64,000 nucleotides of DNA from contig NZ_BMVP01000007.1 of NCBI RefSeq assembly GCF_014650775.1, positions 1 through 64,000 of the forward strand, written 5' to 3'. Under the pieces are notes generated by a model. That model was not told the DNA's origin and did no database searches. It worked only from the letters and a program-made list of their open reading frames with translations. Origin of the DNA: Streptomyces cirratus. Its GTDB lineage: Bacteria > Actinomycetota > Actinomycetes > Streptomycetales > Streptomycetaceae. The stretch's first letter is position 1. Each line of letters starts with the position of its first letter. The translations under genes and the position numbers were made by a program. Of this stretch, positions 7,032 to 16,087 are shown piece after piece.

Positions 7032-8957
7032 ATGGGCGTTGACGGTCGGGGCGAGTCACTCGGTGACGCCGGTGGCAAGGCCGAGGTGAGCGGGCTGCAC
7101 GCCCGGCAGGTACCGGCGCAGCGCGATCCCGGCACCCGGCAGGCCTCCGCGGGCATGTCCGCCGGGGAACTGCCACCATCGGACGCCGACTTGGTCGCCC
7201 GGATGCGGGGCGGGAACGACAGCGCCTACGAGGAGCTGTTCCGCCGGCACGCCGATGCCGTCCGGCGCTACGCGCGCACCTGCTGCCGGGACGCGCACAC
7301 CGCCGACGACCTGACGGCCGAGGTGTTCGCGCGGACGCTGCAGGCGGTACGGGGCGGGGCCGGGCCGGACCACTCGGTGCGGGCGTACCTGCTGACGACC
7401 GTGCGGCGGGTCGCCGCCGCCTGGGCGAAGACGGCCAGGCGGGAGCAGCTGGTCGAGGACTTCGCGGTGTTCGCGGAGCAGGCGGCCGCCGGGGCGGACA
7501 GCGGCGGCGGGCTGGGCGGGCTGTCGGGGGACGACACCCTGGAGCTGGGCGCCGACGTGCGGGCCATGCACGAGGCGGAGCAGTCGCTGGCGATGCAGGC
7601 GTTCCGCAGCCTGCCCGAGCGGTGGCAGGCCGTGCTCTGGCACACCACCGTGGAGGAGTCGACGCCGAGCGCTATCGCCCCGCTGTTCGGGCTGAGCGCC
7701 AACGCGACCGCGGTGCTGGCCGGCCGGGCCCGTGAGGGGCTCAAGCAGGCCTACCTCCAGGCGCATGTGAGCTCGGCGCTGAGCGAGGGCGGTGACTGCG
7801 CCCGCTACGCGGACCGGCTGGGCGCGTACGCGCGGGGCGGGCTGCGGGTGCGGGCTGAGCGGGGGCTGCGGGGGCACTTGGAGGAGTGCGCCAAGTGCCG
7901 GCTGGTCGTGCGGGAGCTCAAGGACGTCAACGCGGGGATTCCCGCGCTGCTGCCGGTCGCGGTCATCGGGTGGTTCGCCGCCGGGTACGCGGCGAAGGCG
8001 GCGGGTGTGGTGGCCGGCGGGGCTTTCGCTGCCGGCGGGGCCGGGGCCGCAGCCGCGGCGGCCGGGGGGACGGGTGCGGGTGCCGGTTCGGCGGGTGCCG
8101 GAGCGGCGGGGGCTGCCGGGACTGCGGGCGGGGCGGGGGGCGGGGCCGGGGGCGCGGTGGCGTCCGAGGCACTGGGGATGCCCGCCAAGGCCGCCATCGC
8201 CGCCGGACTCGCGGTCGCGGCGGCCGCCGGGGTGGTGTTCGCCCTCGTCGGGGACGGTGGCGAGCAGCAGGCCGGGGCGAAGCCGGTGCCGCAGACGGTG
8301 GCGCCGGTACGGCCGGCCCCCGGGTCCGCCGCGCCGCCCGTCGCGGAGCCGGGGCCGCCGCGGGCGAATCCGCCGGTAGCCGAGGCACCCGTACCCGTAC
8401 CCCCGCGGCGCAGTGCCGCGCCGTCCCGGACTCCGGTCACCGTGCGTCCCGCTTCCCCGTCACCTTCGGTTTCGAGGCCGCCGGCCGCGTCCCGGCCCCC
8501 GAAGCCGGCGCCGAAGCCGTCGCAGGGGTTCCAGCTGGCCCGGCTGGAGCACTCCGTGTACGGGGAGCACACCGGTCCCGAACTGGAGACCTGGCGCAGC
8601 AGCTGGGTGTGGCAGCGCTGGGGACTGGTGGTGGGCGGGCAGCGGTTCGGGCAGGGGATCACCGTGAACTCCCGTTCGTCGGTGGAGGTCGGCCTCAACC
8701 GACGGTGCGGGGCCTTCTCGGCGCGGGTCGGGGTGGACGGCATGTCCCTGATGACCGACGCCGAGGTGCGGTTCTCCGTCTACGGGGACGGTCGGCGGCT
8801 GTGGAAGTCGGACGCCCTCGGGCACGACGACGCCCCGGTGCGGGTCGACGTGTCCCTGGCCGGGCAGACGACGCTGCGGCTGGTGGTGGAGCGGGCCGGG
8901 GAGGGGCGGCTGCCGGCGCTCGCGAGCTGGGCCGACGCGGTGGTCAGCTGCGGGTGA
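7032..8957 (+). CDS. ECF-type sigma factor fused to zinc anti-sigma-like domain, membrane segments and NPCBM-like domain
   Basis: A 641-aa multidomain protein. Sigma region 2 is at about residues 52-130 (LVARMRGGNDSAYEELFRRH) and region 4 at about 188-245 (LPERWQAVLWHTTVEESTPS). A zinc-binding anti-sigma-like motif HLEECAKC (His282, Cys286, Cys289) follows. Then come a hydrophobic stretch near 303-325, a Gly/Ala-rich linker, a second membrane segment near 393-415, a Pro-rich linker and a beta-rich C-terminal domain (about 510-641) resembling NPCBM carbohydrate-binding modules (VGVDGMSLMTDAEVRFSVYG). It appears to combine sigma factor, regulator and possible extracytoplasmic sensor. The ATG at 7032 has GGGGG 8 bases upstream; 7008 and 7155 are alternatives. 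It lies downstream of and codirectional with atrA. Confidence 0.85.
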   Translation: MGVDGRGESLGDAGGKAEVSGLHARQVPAQRDPGTRQASAGMSAGELPPSDADLVARMRGGNDSAYEELFRRHADAVRRYARTCCRDAHTADDLTAEVFARTLQAVRGGAGPDHSVRAYLLTTVRRVAAAWAKTARREQLVEDFAVFAEQAAAGADSGGGLGGLSGDDTLELGADVRAMHEAEQSLAMQAFRSLPERWQAVLWHTTVEESTPSAIAPLFGLSANATAVLAGRAREGLKQAYLQAHVSSALSEGGDCARYADRLGAYARGGLRVRAERGLRGHLEECAKCRLVVRELKDVNAGIPALLPVAVIGWFAAGYAAKAAGVVAGGAFAAGGAGAAAAAAGGTGAGAGSAGAGAAGAAGTAGGAGGGAGGAVASEALGMPAKAAIAAGLAVAAAAGVVFALVGDGGEQQAGAKPVPQTVAPVRPAPGSAAPPVAEPGPPRANPPVAEAPVPVPPRRSAAPSRTPVTVRPASPSPSVSRPPAASRPPKPAPKPSQGFQLARLEHSVYGEHTGPELETWRSSWVWQRWGLVVGGQRFGQGITVNSRSSVEVGLNRRCGAFSARVGVDGMSLMTDAEVRFSVYGDGRRLWKSDALGHDDAPVRVDVSLAGQTTLRLVVERAGEGRLPALASWADAVVSCG

Positions 8958-11900
8958 GCAGCCCCGCGACCTCGTGCGGGGTCAGCGCGGCGCCCGCCGT
9001 CTCCTCCTCGGCGTAGCGGGCCGGGCCGAGTACTGCGAGGTTCTGACCCGGGAGCGCGTGCAGGGCGGCGGTCTCGGGGACCGACCGCGGGTATCCGGCG
9101 CGCCAGGCGGTGGCGGCCGCGAGGACCCGTACGGATTCGGCGTGGCGCCCGGCCGGGGCGAGCATGACGGCCGCGGTCTCGGCGAGCGAGGCCAGGACGC
9201 GTTCGGCGCAGTGGGCGGTGACGGCCGCCTCCAGGGCCGGACCGATCCGGTCCAGTCCGGCGCGCGGGCCGTGCTCGCGGCCGGTCAGGACGGCGTCGAC
9301 GTTGTCGAGCCCGGTGGTGAGCTGCGGGGGCGCAGAGGTCTTCGCGGCCTCGGCGCGGGCCAGGTCGATCCGGGTCCGGGCGTGGTCCTCCTGGCCGCGG
9401 AAGAGGGCGATCAGGGCGGTGAGAAGGTGGCTGTAGGCCCGTACGTCGTGCATCGCTCCGTACTGCTCGGCCTCGCGGTCGGCTTCGGTCAGCGTGCGCT
9501 CGGCCCTCTCGAAGTCACCGGCACAGAAGTCGCATTCGGCGAGCCGGGTCAGGACGAAGGGCACTTCGCTGTCCGCCCCGGCCTCGCGGGCGAGGTCCAG
9601 GCACTCCTCGTACGCGGTGCGGGCGAGGCCGTACTGACCCCGTGAGATCGCGAACTCACCGATGACGCCCGCCACCTGGGACCGGGTCCAACGGTCGCCG
9701 ACGCGGCGGGCGAGGTCGCGGAGTTCGGCGAGGTCGGTCTCGACGGTGGGCAGGCCGCCCGTGGTGTCCATGGCGAAATGGGCGCGGACCAGGAGGGTGA
9801 CGCCCAGTTCCCAGGGTGTGCCGTGGCGTCGGCAGTTCTGCACGCTCTCGTCGAGATTGCGCAGGAATTCGGCGGTGGGGGCGGCGAAGTGGGCCGTCAT
9901 GGGCCAGAGCATGTTGGGGAAACGGGTGGACTCCGGTCCGCCGCCCCGCAGGACGCCCGTGATGCGGGCGGCGCGGTCGGCGTATTCCGGGGTGTGGAAC
10001 TCCTGCGGCGGCTGGCTTTCTGAGGTCAGGAACAGGTGGAGCATTTCCAGGCGGGCCCGGGCGCGGTAGGCGGGTGAGCCCTCGGGGGCGGGGGCGTCGG
10101 GGGCTGGGGCGTCGGGGGTGAGTGCGAGGACCCTTGCGGCCCATTCGGCGCCTTCGGTGCGGTAGTGGCGCAGCCACCAGAACCAGCCGAGGGCGAAGGT
10201 GAGGCGCTGTGCGGTGTCGGTGTCGGCGGCGTCGACGGCGTGTTCGAACGCGGCGCGCAGGTTGTCGAGTTCGGTCTCGATCCGCCGGATCCAGGGGATC
10301 TGGGTGGCGGAGCGGAGGTGGGGTTCGGCTTCTTCGGCGAGGGCGAGGAAGCGGGCGGTGTGGCGGCGGGCGGTGGCCTCGGCGTCGGCGGGGGCGGTGA
10401 GGGCGCGTTCCGCGGCGTACTCGCGGATGGTTTCGAGCATGCGGTAGCGCATGCCGTCGGGGCCGGGTTCGGCCAGCACGAGGGACTTGTCGACGAGGGA
10501 GCCGAGGGCGTCGGCCACGTCCAGGCCGGGCCCGGCGCAGACGGCCTCGGCCGCGGCGAGGTCGCAGCCGCCGGAGAAGACGGACAGGCGGCGCAGGACG
10601 GTGCGCTCGGGCTCGGTGAGGAGTTCCCAGGACCAGTCGACGACGGCACGCAGGGTCTGCTGGCGGGGCAGGAGGGTGCGGCTGCCGCCGGTCAGGAGGC
10701 GGAAGCGGTCGTCGAGGCGGTCGGCGATCTGGCGCGGGGTGAGCAGGCGCAGGCGGGCGGCGGCGAGTTCGATGGCGAGCGGGAGGCCGTCGAGGCGGGC
10801 GCAGATCTCGGTGACGGCGTCCGGGTCGTCGGCGGGGTCGAAGCCGGGGCGGGCGGCGGTGGCCCGGTCCGTGAAGAGGCGGTGGGCGGGGGCGGGCGGC
10901 AGGGGTTCGACGGGGCGCAGGGCCTCGCCGGGGACGCCGAGGGGTTCGCGGCTGGTGGCGAGGATGCGCAGGCCGGGGCAGTGGGTGAGGAGCCGGTCGG
11001 CGAGTTCGGCGGCGGCGTCGATGACGTGTTCGCAGTTGTCGAGGACGAGGAGCATGCGGCGGTCGGCGCAGTGCTCCACGAGGAGGGTGGCGGGGTCGGC
11101 GGAGGCGGTACCCGTGTCGTGGGCGACCAGGGCGTTCTCGCGCAGGCCGAGGGCGCTGAGGACGGCGCCGGGTACGGCGGCGGGGTGGTCGAGTCGGGCG
11201 AGTTCGACGAGCCAGCCGGGTTCGGGGTGGGCGGCGGCGGCGTGTTCGGCGAGGCGGGTCTTTCCGGAGCCGCCGGGTCCGGTGAGGGTGACGAGGCGGG
11301 AGCGGGCCAGGTCGGTGCGGAGCGCGGCGAGTTCGGGTTCGCGGCCGACGAAGGAGGTGAGGCGGGGGCGGAGGTTGCCGGTGGGGCGCCGCTGCTCGGG
11401 CGGGGGTGGGCGCAGGAGTTCGGCGTGCAGGGCGCGCAGTTCCGGGCCGGGGTCGGCGCCGAGGCCTTCGGCGAGGGCGCGGCGGGTGGCCTCGTAGGCG
11501 GCGAGGGCTTCGGCGGGGCGGCCGGCGGCGCGCAGGGCGCGCAGGTGCAGGGCGTGGAGGGGTTCGTCGTACGGGTTCTCGTGGATCAGCGCCTCCAGTT
11601 CCGGGAGGAGCGTGGCCGGGGCGGGGGTGCCGGCGGTGAGCTCGGCGGCGATCCGGGCGCGGAGGGTGGCGGAGCGGAGGGCCTCGGGGGCGGCGGCGTG
11701 GGCGGTGCGGGCGGGTTCGGGGAGGTCGGCGAGGGCGGGGCCGCGCCAGAGGGCGAGGGCGGAGCGGAGGGTCGCGGCGGGGTCCTGGTGGCGGGCGGCT
11801 TCGCGGGCGAGGCGGGTGAAGCGGTGGAGGTCGACGTCGTCGCGGGTGGCGCCGAGGCGGTAGCCGCCGGTCGGGTCGGCGAGGACGGCGTCGCGGGAGC

Positions 11901-12129
11901 CGAGGGCGCGGCGGAGCCGGGAGACGAGGGCCTGGAGGGCGGCGGGGGCGTCCTGGGGCGGGTCGTCGCCCCAGACCTCGTCGACGAGGTCGGCGACCGT
12001 GGCGGCGGCGGGGGCGCCGGCGCGCAGGGCGAGGGCGGTGAGGAGCGCGCGCAGGCGGGCGCCGCCGATGGGGAGGGGGGCGCCGGTCGCGTCGCGTGCC
12101 TCGCTGGGGCCGAGGATGAGGTACCGCAC
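8944..12129 (-). CDS. SARP/AfsR-type regulator with NB-ARC ATPase and TPR region
   Basis: A 1061-aa regulator. An OmpR-like winged helix is at residues 1-95 (VRYLILGPSEARD through VSRLRRALGSRDAVLADP) and a bacterial transcriptional activation domain at about 100-240. The NB-ARC/STAND ATPase has P-loop GPGGSGKT (284-291) and Walker B RMLLVLDNCEHV (about residue 365). A long helical TPR-like C-terminus follows. Large SARPs of this layout activate secondary metabolism or morphological genes in Streptomyces, but the target is unknown. The GTG at 12129 is the family-typical start, six codons before LGPSEAR; frames reading further upstream enter the repeat array. It overlaps the 3' end of the convergent sigma factor gene by 14 bases. 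Confidence 0.88.
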   Translation of the reverse strand: MRYLILGPSEARDATGAPLPIGGARLRALLTALALRAGAPAAATVADLVDEVWGDDPPQDAPAALQALVSRLRRALGSRDAVLADPTGGYRLGATRDDVDLHRFTRLAREAARHQDPAATLRSALALWRGPALADLPEPARTAHAAAPEALRSATLRARIAAELTAGTPAPATLLPELEALIHENPYDEPLHALHLRALRAAGRPAEALAAYEATRRALAEGLGADPGPELRALHAELLRPPPPEQRRPTGNLRPRLTSFVGREPELAALRTDLARSRLVTLTGPGGSGKTRLAEHAAAAHPEPGWLVELARLDHPAAVPGAVLSALGLRENALVAHDTGTASADPATLLVEHCADRRMLLVLDNCEHVIDAAAELADRLLTHCPGLRILATSREPLGVPGEALRPVEPLPPAPAHRLFTDRATAARPGFDPADDPDAVTEICARLDGLPLAIELAAARLRLLTPRQIADRLDDRFRLLTGGSRTLLPRQQTLRAVVDWSWELLTEPERTVLRRLSVFSGGCDLAAAEAVCAGPGLDVADALGSLVDKSLVLAEPGPDGMRYRMLETIREYAAERALTAPADAEATARRHTARFLALAEEAEPHLRSATQIPWIRRIETELDNLRAAFEHAVDAADTDTAQRLTFALGWFWWLRHYRTEGAEWAARVLALTPDAPAPDAPAPEGSPAYRARARLEMLHLFLTSESQPPQEFHTPEYADRAARITGVLRGGGPESTRFPNMLWPMTAHFAAPTAEFLRNLDESVQNCRRHGTPWELGVTLLVRAHFAMDTTGGLPTVETDLAELRDLARRVGDRWTRSQVAGVIGEFAISRGQYGLARTAYEECLDLAREAGADSEVPFVLTRLAECDFCAGDFERAERTLTEADREAEQYGAMHDVRAYSHLLTALIALFRGQEDHARTRIDLARAEAAKTSAPPQLTTGLDNVDAVLTGREHGPRAGLDRIGPALEAAVTAHCAERVLASLAETAAVMLAPAGRHAESVRVLAAATAWRAGYPRSVPETAALHALPGQNLAVLGPARYAEEETAGAALTPHEVAGLLTRS

Positions 12130-12189
12130 CGGGCAATTCTGCCTTGACCCTGGCCGGGTGGTTACGGGTTTTCGGGCGCCCCCGGGCCC

Positions 12190-13165
12190 CCGGCCGCGCC
12201 GCGCCTTCCGGGGTGCCGCCAGGACCCCGCGCCCAACTCCCCCGCTGCCGGTCAGACGTACCCCCACCGGGCTCGATGCGGCGGGGCGGCACGCCCGTCC
12301 CGGCCGGCGCGGCGCCGTTGTACGAAGCGACCCGCCTGCGCCGGCCTTCCCGGGGCCACGGAGCCCGGTACGGCGCCGTGGCGCGAAGCGACCCCGGCTA
12401 CGCCGGACCTCCCGGGGCCACGGAGTCCAGGACCCGCGCCCCACTCGCCCAGCTACCACTGGGAAGCGCCCCGACGGGCTCGATGTGGCGGGGCGGCACG
12501 CCTGTGCCAGTCCAGTCCAGTACGACGCCGGGGCACGGAGCGGCCCCCGCCCTGCGCCCGGGCCTTCCCGGGGCCACGGAATCCAGTGCGGCGCCGCCGC
12601 GCGAAGCGACCCCGGCCTGCGCCGGGCCCCGCGCCCCAACTCCCCTGCTGCCGGTCAGACGTACCCCCACCGGGCTCGATGCGGCGGGGCGGGCGCCTGC
12701 GCTCGGACCGCGGGGCGGCGGCGCTGCACGAAGCGGCCCCGCCTCCCTGGGCCGCTCCGGGCCCCGCTCAGGACTGTCGCCCCAACTCCCGTAGCCACCA
12801 CCGGGAAACGCCCCATCGGGCTGATTGTGGCGGGTGCCACGACTGTGCCGGTCCGGTACGGCGCCGTGGCGCGGAGCGGCTCCGGCTACGCCGGACCTTC
12901 CGGGGCTCCGCCCAGGACCCGCGGTCCAACTCGCCCAGGCACCACTGGGAAGCACGCCACCGGGCTCGATGTGGCGGGTGTGCCGGCCGGTGCGGAGCCG
13001 TTGGGCGGAGCGGACCCGGGCTGCGGCGGGGCTTCTGGGACTCCGGTCTTGGAACTCCCGGCTACCGCTGCGAGGGGCCGTACGTGGCGCGTGGTACCGC
13101 TGTGCCCCGGGTTGCGGGTGCGCGCCGTTCCTGGTTGCGCCGGGACCCGCGCCCCGGAGGAGGTC
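12190..13165. repeat. Intergenic array of degenerate 145-210 bp repeat units
   Basis: About 1 kb between two leftward genes is built from repeated modules. The anchor GGGCTCGATGYGGCGGG, with variants, occurs near 12268, 12476, 12671, 12816 (as GGGCTGATTGTGGCGGG) and 12961, at spacings of about 208, 195, 145 and 145 bases. A second module, CCCGGGGCCACGGAGTCC and variants, occurs near 12348, 12410 and 12568. A third, CGGCTACGCCGGACCT, occurs near 12396 and 12883. The segment with CTGCCGGTCAGACGTACC is nearly identical at 12245 and 12648, 403 bases apart. Short dyads such as GGTCCGG (12850-12856) with CCGGACC (12891-12897) suggest structure. All frames stay open because of GC content, but no ribosome binding site or domain supports a gene. 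Confidence 0.75.
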
Positions 13166-13173
13166 GGCGGGGG

Positions 13174-15432
13174 TCAGGACAGGGCCGGGCGGCGGTGGGG
13201 GAGACCCGTGGGGACGGCGCGGCGGCGGGGAGTGGAGGTGCCCGTCCAGCAGGTGCCGCGGCGGGCCAGGAGGCGGCGGAGCCACAGTTCCATCGAGACG
13301 AGTTCCGCCAGCCCGTCCAGCGGCACCGGCCGCCCGTCCGCCGCGTCGAGCAGCGCCTGGCGCACCACCCGGGCCTCGATCAGTCCGGCGTCGGCCAGCA
13401 GCGGTGCGGTGAACAGGGACAGCAGGGAGGTCAGGGCCGCGCGCAGCCCCAGACGGGTCGCCGTCTCGTTGGGCTCGGGGGAGCTCACCCCCCAGCCCGG
13501 CGGCAGTTCCCGTACCCCGGAGGCCGACAGCACGCTGCGCAGGATCGCCGCGCGGGCCCCGGGCTGCACCCGCAGGGACTCCGGCAGGGCCCGCGCGGCC
13601 CGTACGACCTGGTTGTCCAGGAACGGGGCGTGCAGGCGCTGGCTGCGGACCTCCACGGCCTGCTCGAAGACGCGGTGGTCGGCGGCGTGCCGGGTCAGGG
13701 CGGCGCGGGCGCGGGCCTCGCCGGGGCGCAGGGACACCGGGGGCCGGCCGGCCGCGGTGGCCAGCCGGATCGATACTTCCGCCAGGGCCTCGCCGGTCAG
13801 CCAGCCCGCGGCCGGGCCCGGCCGGGACCAGGTCAGGGCGGCCAGCGAGGCGTCGACCGGCCCGGTGGCGGCCGCCGCGACCGCCCCTTCGCGCAGCCGG
13901 GCCGCGGCGGCCTCCATGCCCGCGCGGTACGACGTGCGGGCGAGCCGTCGGGCCGCCGCGTACACGGTCAGCGGCACCAGCAGGGAGTGGGAGTCCGCGG
14001 AGGCCGTCCGCGCCAGCGCGGCCACCGGGCGCAGCAGGTGGCGTCTGCGGCGGTCCATGAGGAGGTCGGCCAGCCGGGCGGGGTGCGCGTCGAGGACCTG
14101 GCGGGCTCCGTGCCCGGTGAAGTGGTCGGCGGAGCCGGCCGCCAGGCGGCGCCGCTCGCGCGCGGCGAACACGAGGGAGGGGCCGGGTTCGTCGGTCAGC
14201 GGCCCGTCGAGTTCCGCGTACGGGAGCGCTTCCTCGGCGGCGGCCACGACGACGTGGTGCAGCCGGGGATCGGTCGCGATGGCGTGGGCGCGTTCCAGTT
14301 CGGCCTCGCGCCCCCGCGGTGTGGCGAGGTCGTTGAAGGTGACGGCGAGGAGCCGTGAGCCGGATCCGGGCAGGGTCCCCGGTACGCCGGGCAGGCCGGC
14401 CGCGAGCAGGGCCAGCGTCGCGGAGGCGCTGCCGCCGGAGAGGTCGGCGCCCACTCCGGGCACCGGGGCGGGGGCTCCGCGCGCCGCACGCCGGTCGGCG
14501 GGGCCCATTCCGGGTACCGGCCCGGGGTCGGGTGCCAGGGCGTCGGGGGCATGCCGGGGGGCCGTGAGCCGGGCGCGCACCGCGTCGACCAATGCTTCCC
14601 GTACGCCCTCCACCGCGCGCTCGGGGTCGGCTTCGGGGGCGGCGACCGCGAGCGAGGCGACCGGTTCGTAGCCGGTGATCTCCCGGGAGCCCTCGCGCAG
14701 GATCAGCGTATGGCCGGGCGGGATGCGCCGGACGCCGACGTACGGTGTGCCGTCGCCCAGTGCTTCCGGGCTGTCGGGGCAGGCCAGGAGGGCGGCGAGA
14801 TGGCCGATGTCGAGCTGCGCCTCGATGAGGTCGGCGAGCGGGAGTGCGGCGGTTGCGTACGCGGTGCCGCCCGCCCAGGGCGTGTAGAAGACGGGCCGGG
14901 CGCCGGCGAGGTCGCCGAGGACGGTGATCCGGCGCCCGGCCTGGACGACGGCGGTGTAGCTGCCGGACCACTGGGTGAGGTGGCGCAGCGCCCCGCCGCG
15001 GGCGGCGTACAGGGCGCGGCGCAGTTCGGCGTCGGTGGCGCCGCAGCAGCCGAGGACGGCGAGCCTGGTGAACGGGTCGGCGGGGTCGGCGGTGATGGTG
15101 CGGATCTCGTCGGGGCGCCAGTCGCCGACGGCCCACAGCGGGTCGGGGTCGCCCCACAGGAGTTGCGCCCCGACGGGGTGCACGGTGCGCTCCGCGTCCT
15201 GGGCGGCCGGGTCGTCGGGGTAGGCGGCGTCCGCGAGGCCGCCCCGGGGGGTGTCCGGGTAAGGGGTCCCGGCGGTGGTTCCGTACGCGGTGGACGCGTG
15301 GGCCGCCGATTCGTACGAGGACCCGCCCGCGGCCCCGTATTCGTACGCGGAGCCGGAAACACCCTGGCCGGAGACCCTTCCGGCCGTGCCGAAGCTCGCG
15401 GCGATACTGCTCCACCCGACCAACCAGCGCAC
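13174..15432 (-). CDS. Asparagine-synthetase-like protein with altered active-site motifs
   Basis: A 752-aa protein with the two-domain plan of AsnB relatives: an N-terminal Ntn-type amidotransferase-like domain (about 85-245; SGSYTAVVQAGRR, GDLAGARPVFYTP) and a C-terminal PP-loop ATPase domain (about 270-740; SGGSASA at 332-338, FTGHGARQVLDAH, LHAPFLDNQVVRAARALP). Two classical residues are absent. Position 2 is Arg, not the catalytic Cys of glutamine-dependent AsnB, and the SGGxDS PP-loop Asp is Ala. Glutaminase activity is therefore unlikely; the family also contains beta-lactam synthetase and lasso-peptide cyclases, which also lack Cys2. A variable Gly/Ser/Tyr-rich insert covers residues 20-85. 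The GTG at 15432 follows GGGGAGG by 8 bases. Confidence 0.8.
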   Translation of the reverse strand: MRWLVGWSSIAASFGTAGRVSGQGVSGSAYEYGAAGGSSYESAAHASTAYGTTAGTPYPDTPRGGLADAAYPDDPAAQDAERTVHPVGAQLLWGDPDPLWAVGDWRPDEIRTITADPADPFTRLAVLGCCGATDAELRRALYAARGGALRHLTQWSGSYTAVVQAGRRITVLGDLAGARPVFYTPWAGGTAYATAALPLADLIEAQLDIGHLAALLACPDSPEALGDGTPYVGVRRIPPGHTLILREGSREITGYEPVASLAVAAPEADPERAVEGVREALVDAVRARLTAPRHAPDALAPDPGPVPGMGPADRRAARGAPAPVPGVGADLSGGSASATLALLAAGLPGVPGTLPGSGSRLLAVTFNDLATPRGREAELERAHAIATDPRLHHVVVAAAEEALPYAELDGPLTDEPGPSLVFAARERRRLAAGSADHFTGHGARQVLDAHPARLADLLMDRRRRHLLRPVAALARTASADSHSLLVPLTVYAAARRLARTSYRAGMEAAAARLREGAVAAAATGPVDASLAALTWSRPGPAAGWLTGEALAEVSIRLATAAGRPPVSLRPGEARARAALTRHAADHRVFEQAVEVRSQRLHAPFLDNQVVRAARALPESLRVQPGARAAILRSVLSASGVRELPPGWGVSSPEPNETATRLGLRAALTSLLSLFTAPLLADAGLIEARVVRQALLDAADGRPVPLDGLAELVSMELWLRRLLARRGTCWTGTSTPRRRAVPTGLPHRRPALS

Positions 15433-16087
15433 CGCCGCCGCCTCCCCAGCCTGTGGGCAAATGACCGGGGCACGGGCAGCGCGGCCGGCGTGCGGGCGCG
15501 ACCGTCCGGGACCCCGGGTGGCTCGGGGTCCATGCTGCCACGAGAGAGGGCATGCGAGAGGGGTTCGGGGGGCGCACATGCAAACGAACACGCCCCCAGC
15601 ACACGGTATTTGGCGTTCCGTTCCCACCGCCCCATAGGTCGCTTTCAGCCATTCTTCGGCCGTACTGAGGGCCGGTGACGGCCCGCGACAGCCCCCCAGG
15701 GCCGTCGGCGGGGCGCGGCCCGAGGGGCGGCGACCGCCCCCCGGACCGTTCCGCCACCCGCGGGGATTGAGGCAGCGGCATCCCCCGGCCCGCCCGGTTC
15801 CCACGGGATCCGCGCGGCGGGCCGACCCACGCACCGCACATCGAATCGCCGGGCCCGGCGGGCGGCCAGAGCGCACGGCCGGGCGCACGGCACCACGGGC
15901 GGAGCACGCCATGGCACGTGCGCCCCGGGCGCGGGCCCCCTCCCGACTGTGCGTACGGACAACAATCTCGCCATACGGAAGTCGGGGCCTTAACGCTTGG
16001 GAGGCGGGGAACTACGCTGGGTTTACGAAATGCCGGGCGCCTATGCCCCGGCGGCGTCTGCGTTCCGCGTGTGACGAGGGGTGGCGC
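15433..16087. other. Divergent intergenic region upstream of the AsnB-like and NsdA-like genes
   Basis: This 655-bp region separates the two divergent genes. It is very GC-rich, and no reading frame with a ribosome binding site was recognised. A plausible vegetative promoter for the rightward gene is at 15989-16017. Nothing else specific was seen. Confidence 0.55.
15989..16017 (+). promoter_or_regulatory. Candidate promoter of the NsdA-like gene
   Basis: TTAACG (15989-15994), a 17-base spacer and TACGCT (16012-16017) resemble a vegetative Streptomyces promoter, giving a leader of roughly 65 bases before the ATG at 16088. Confidence 0.45.

Noticed and set aside
10165..12147. Long plus-strand open frame opposite the SARP gene
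   Set aside because: Shadow of the SARP coding sequence, without domains or a ribosome binding site.
12130..12639. N-terminal extension of the SARP protein reaching into the repeat array
   Set aside because: The extension is low-complexity sequence derived from the repeats; the family winged-helix domain begins at the GTG at 12129.
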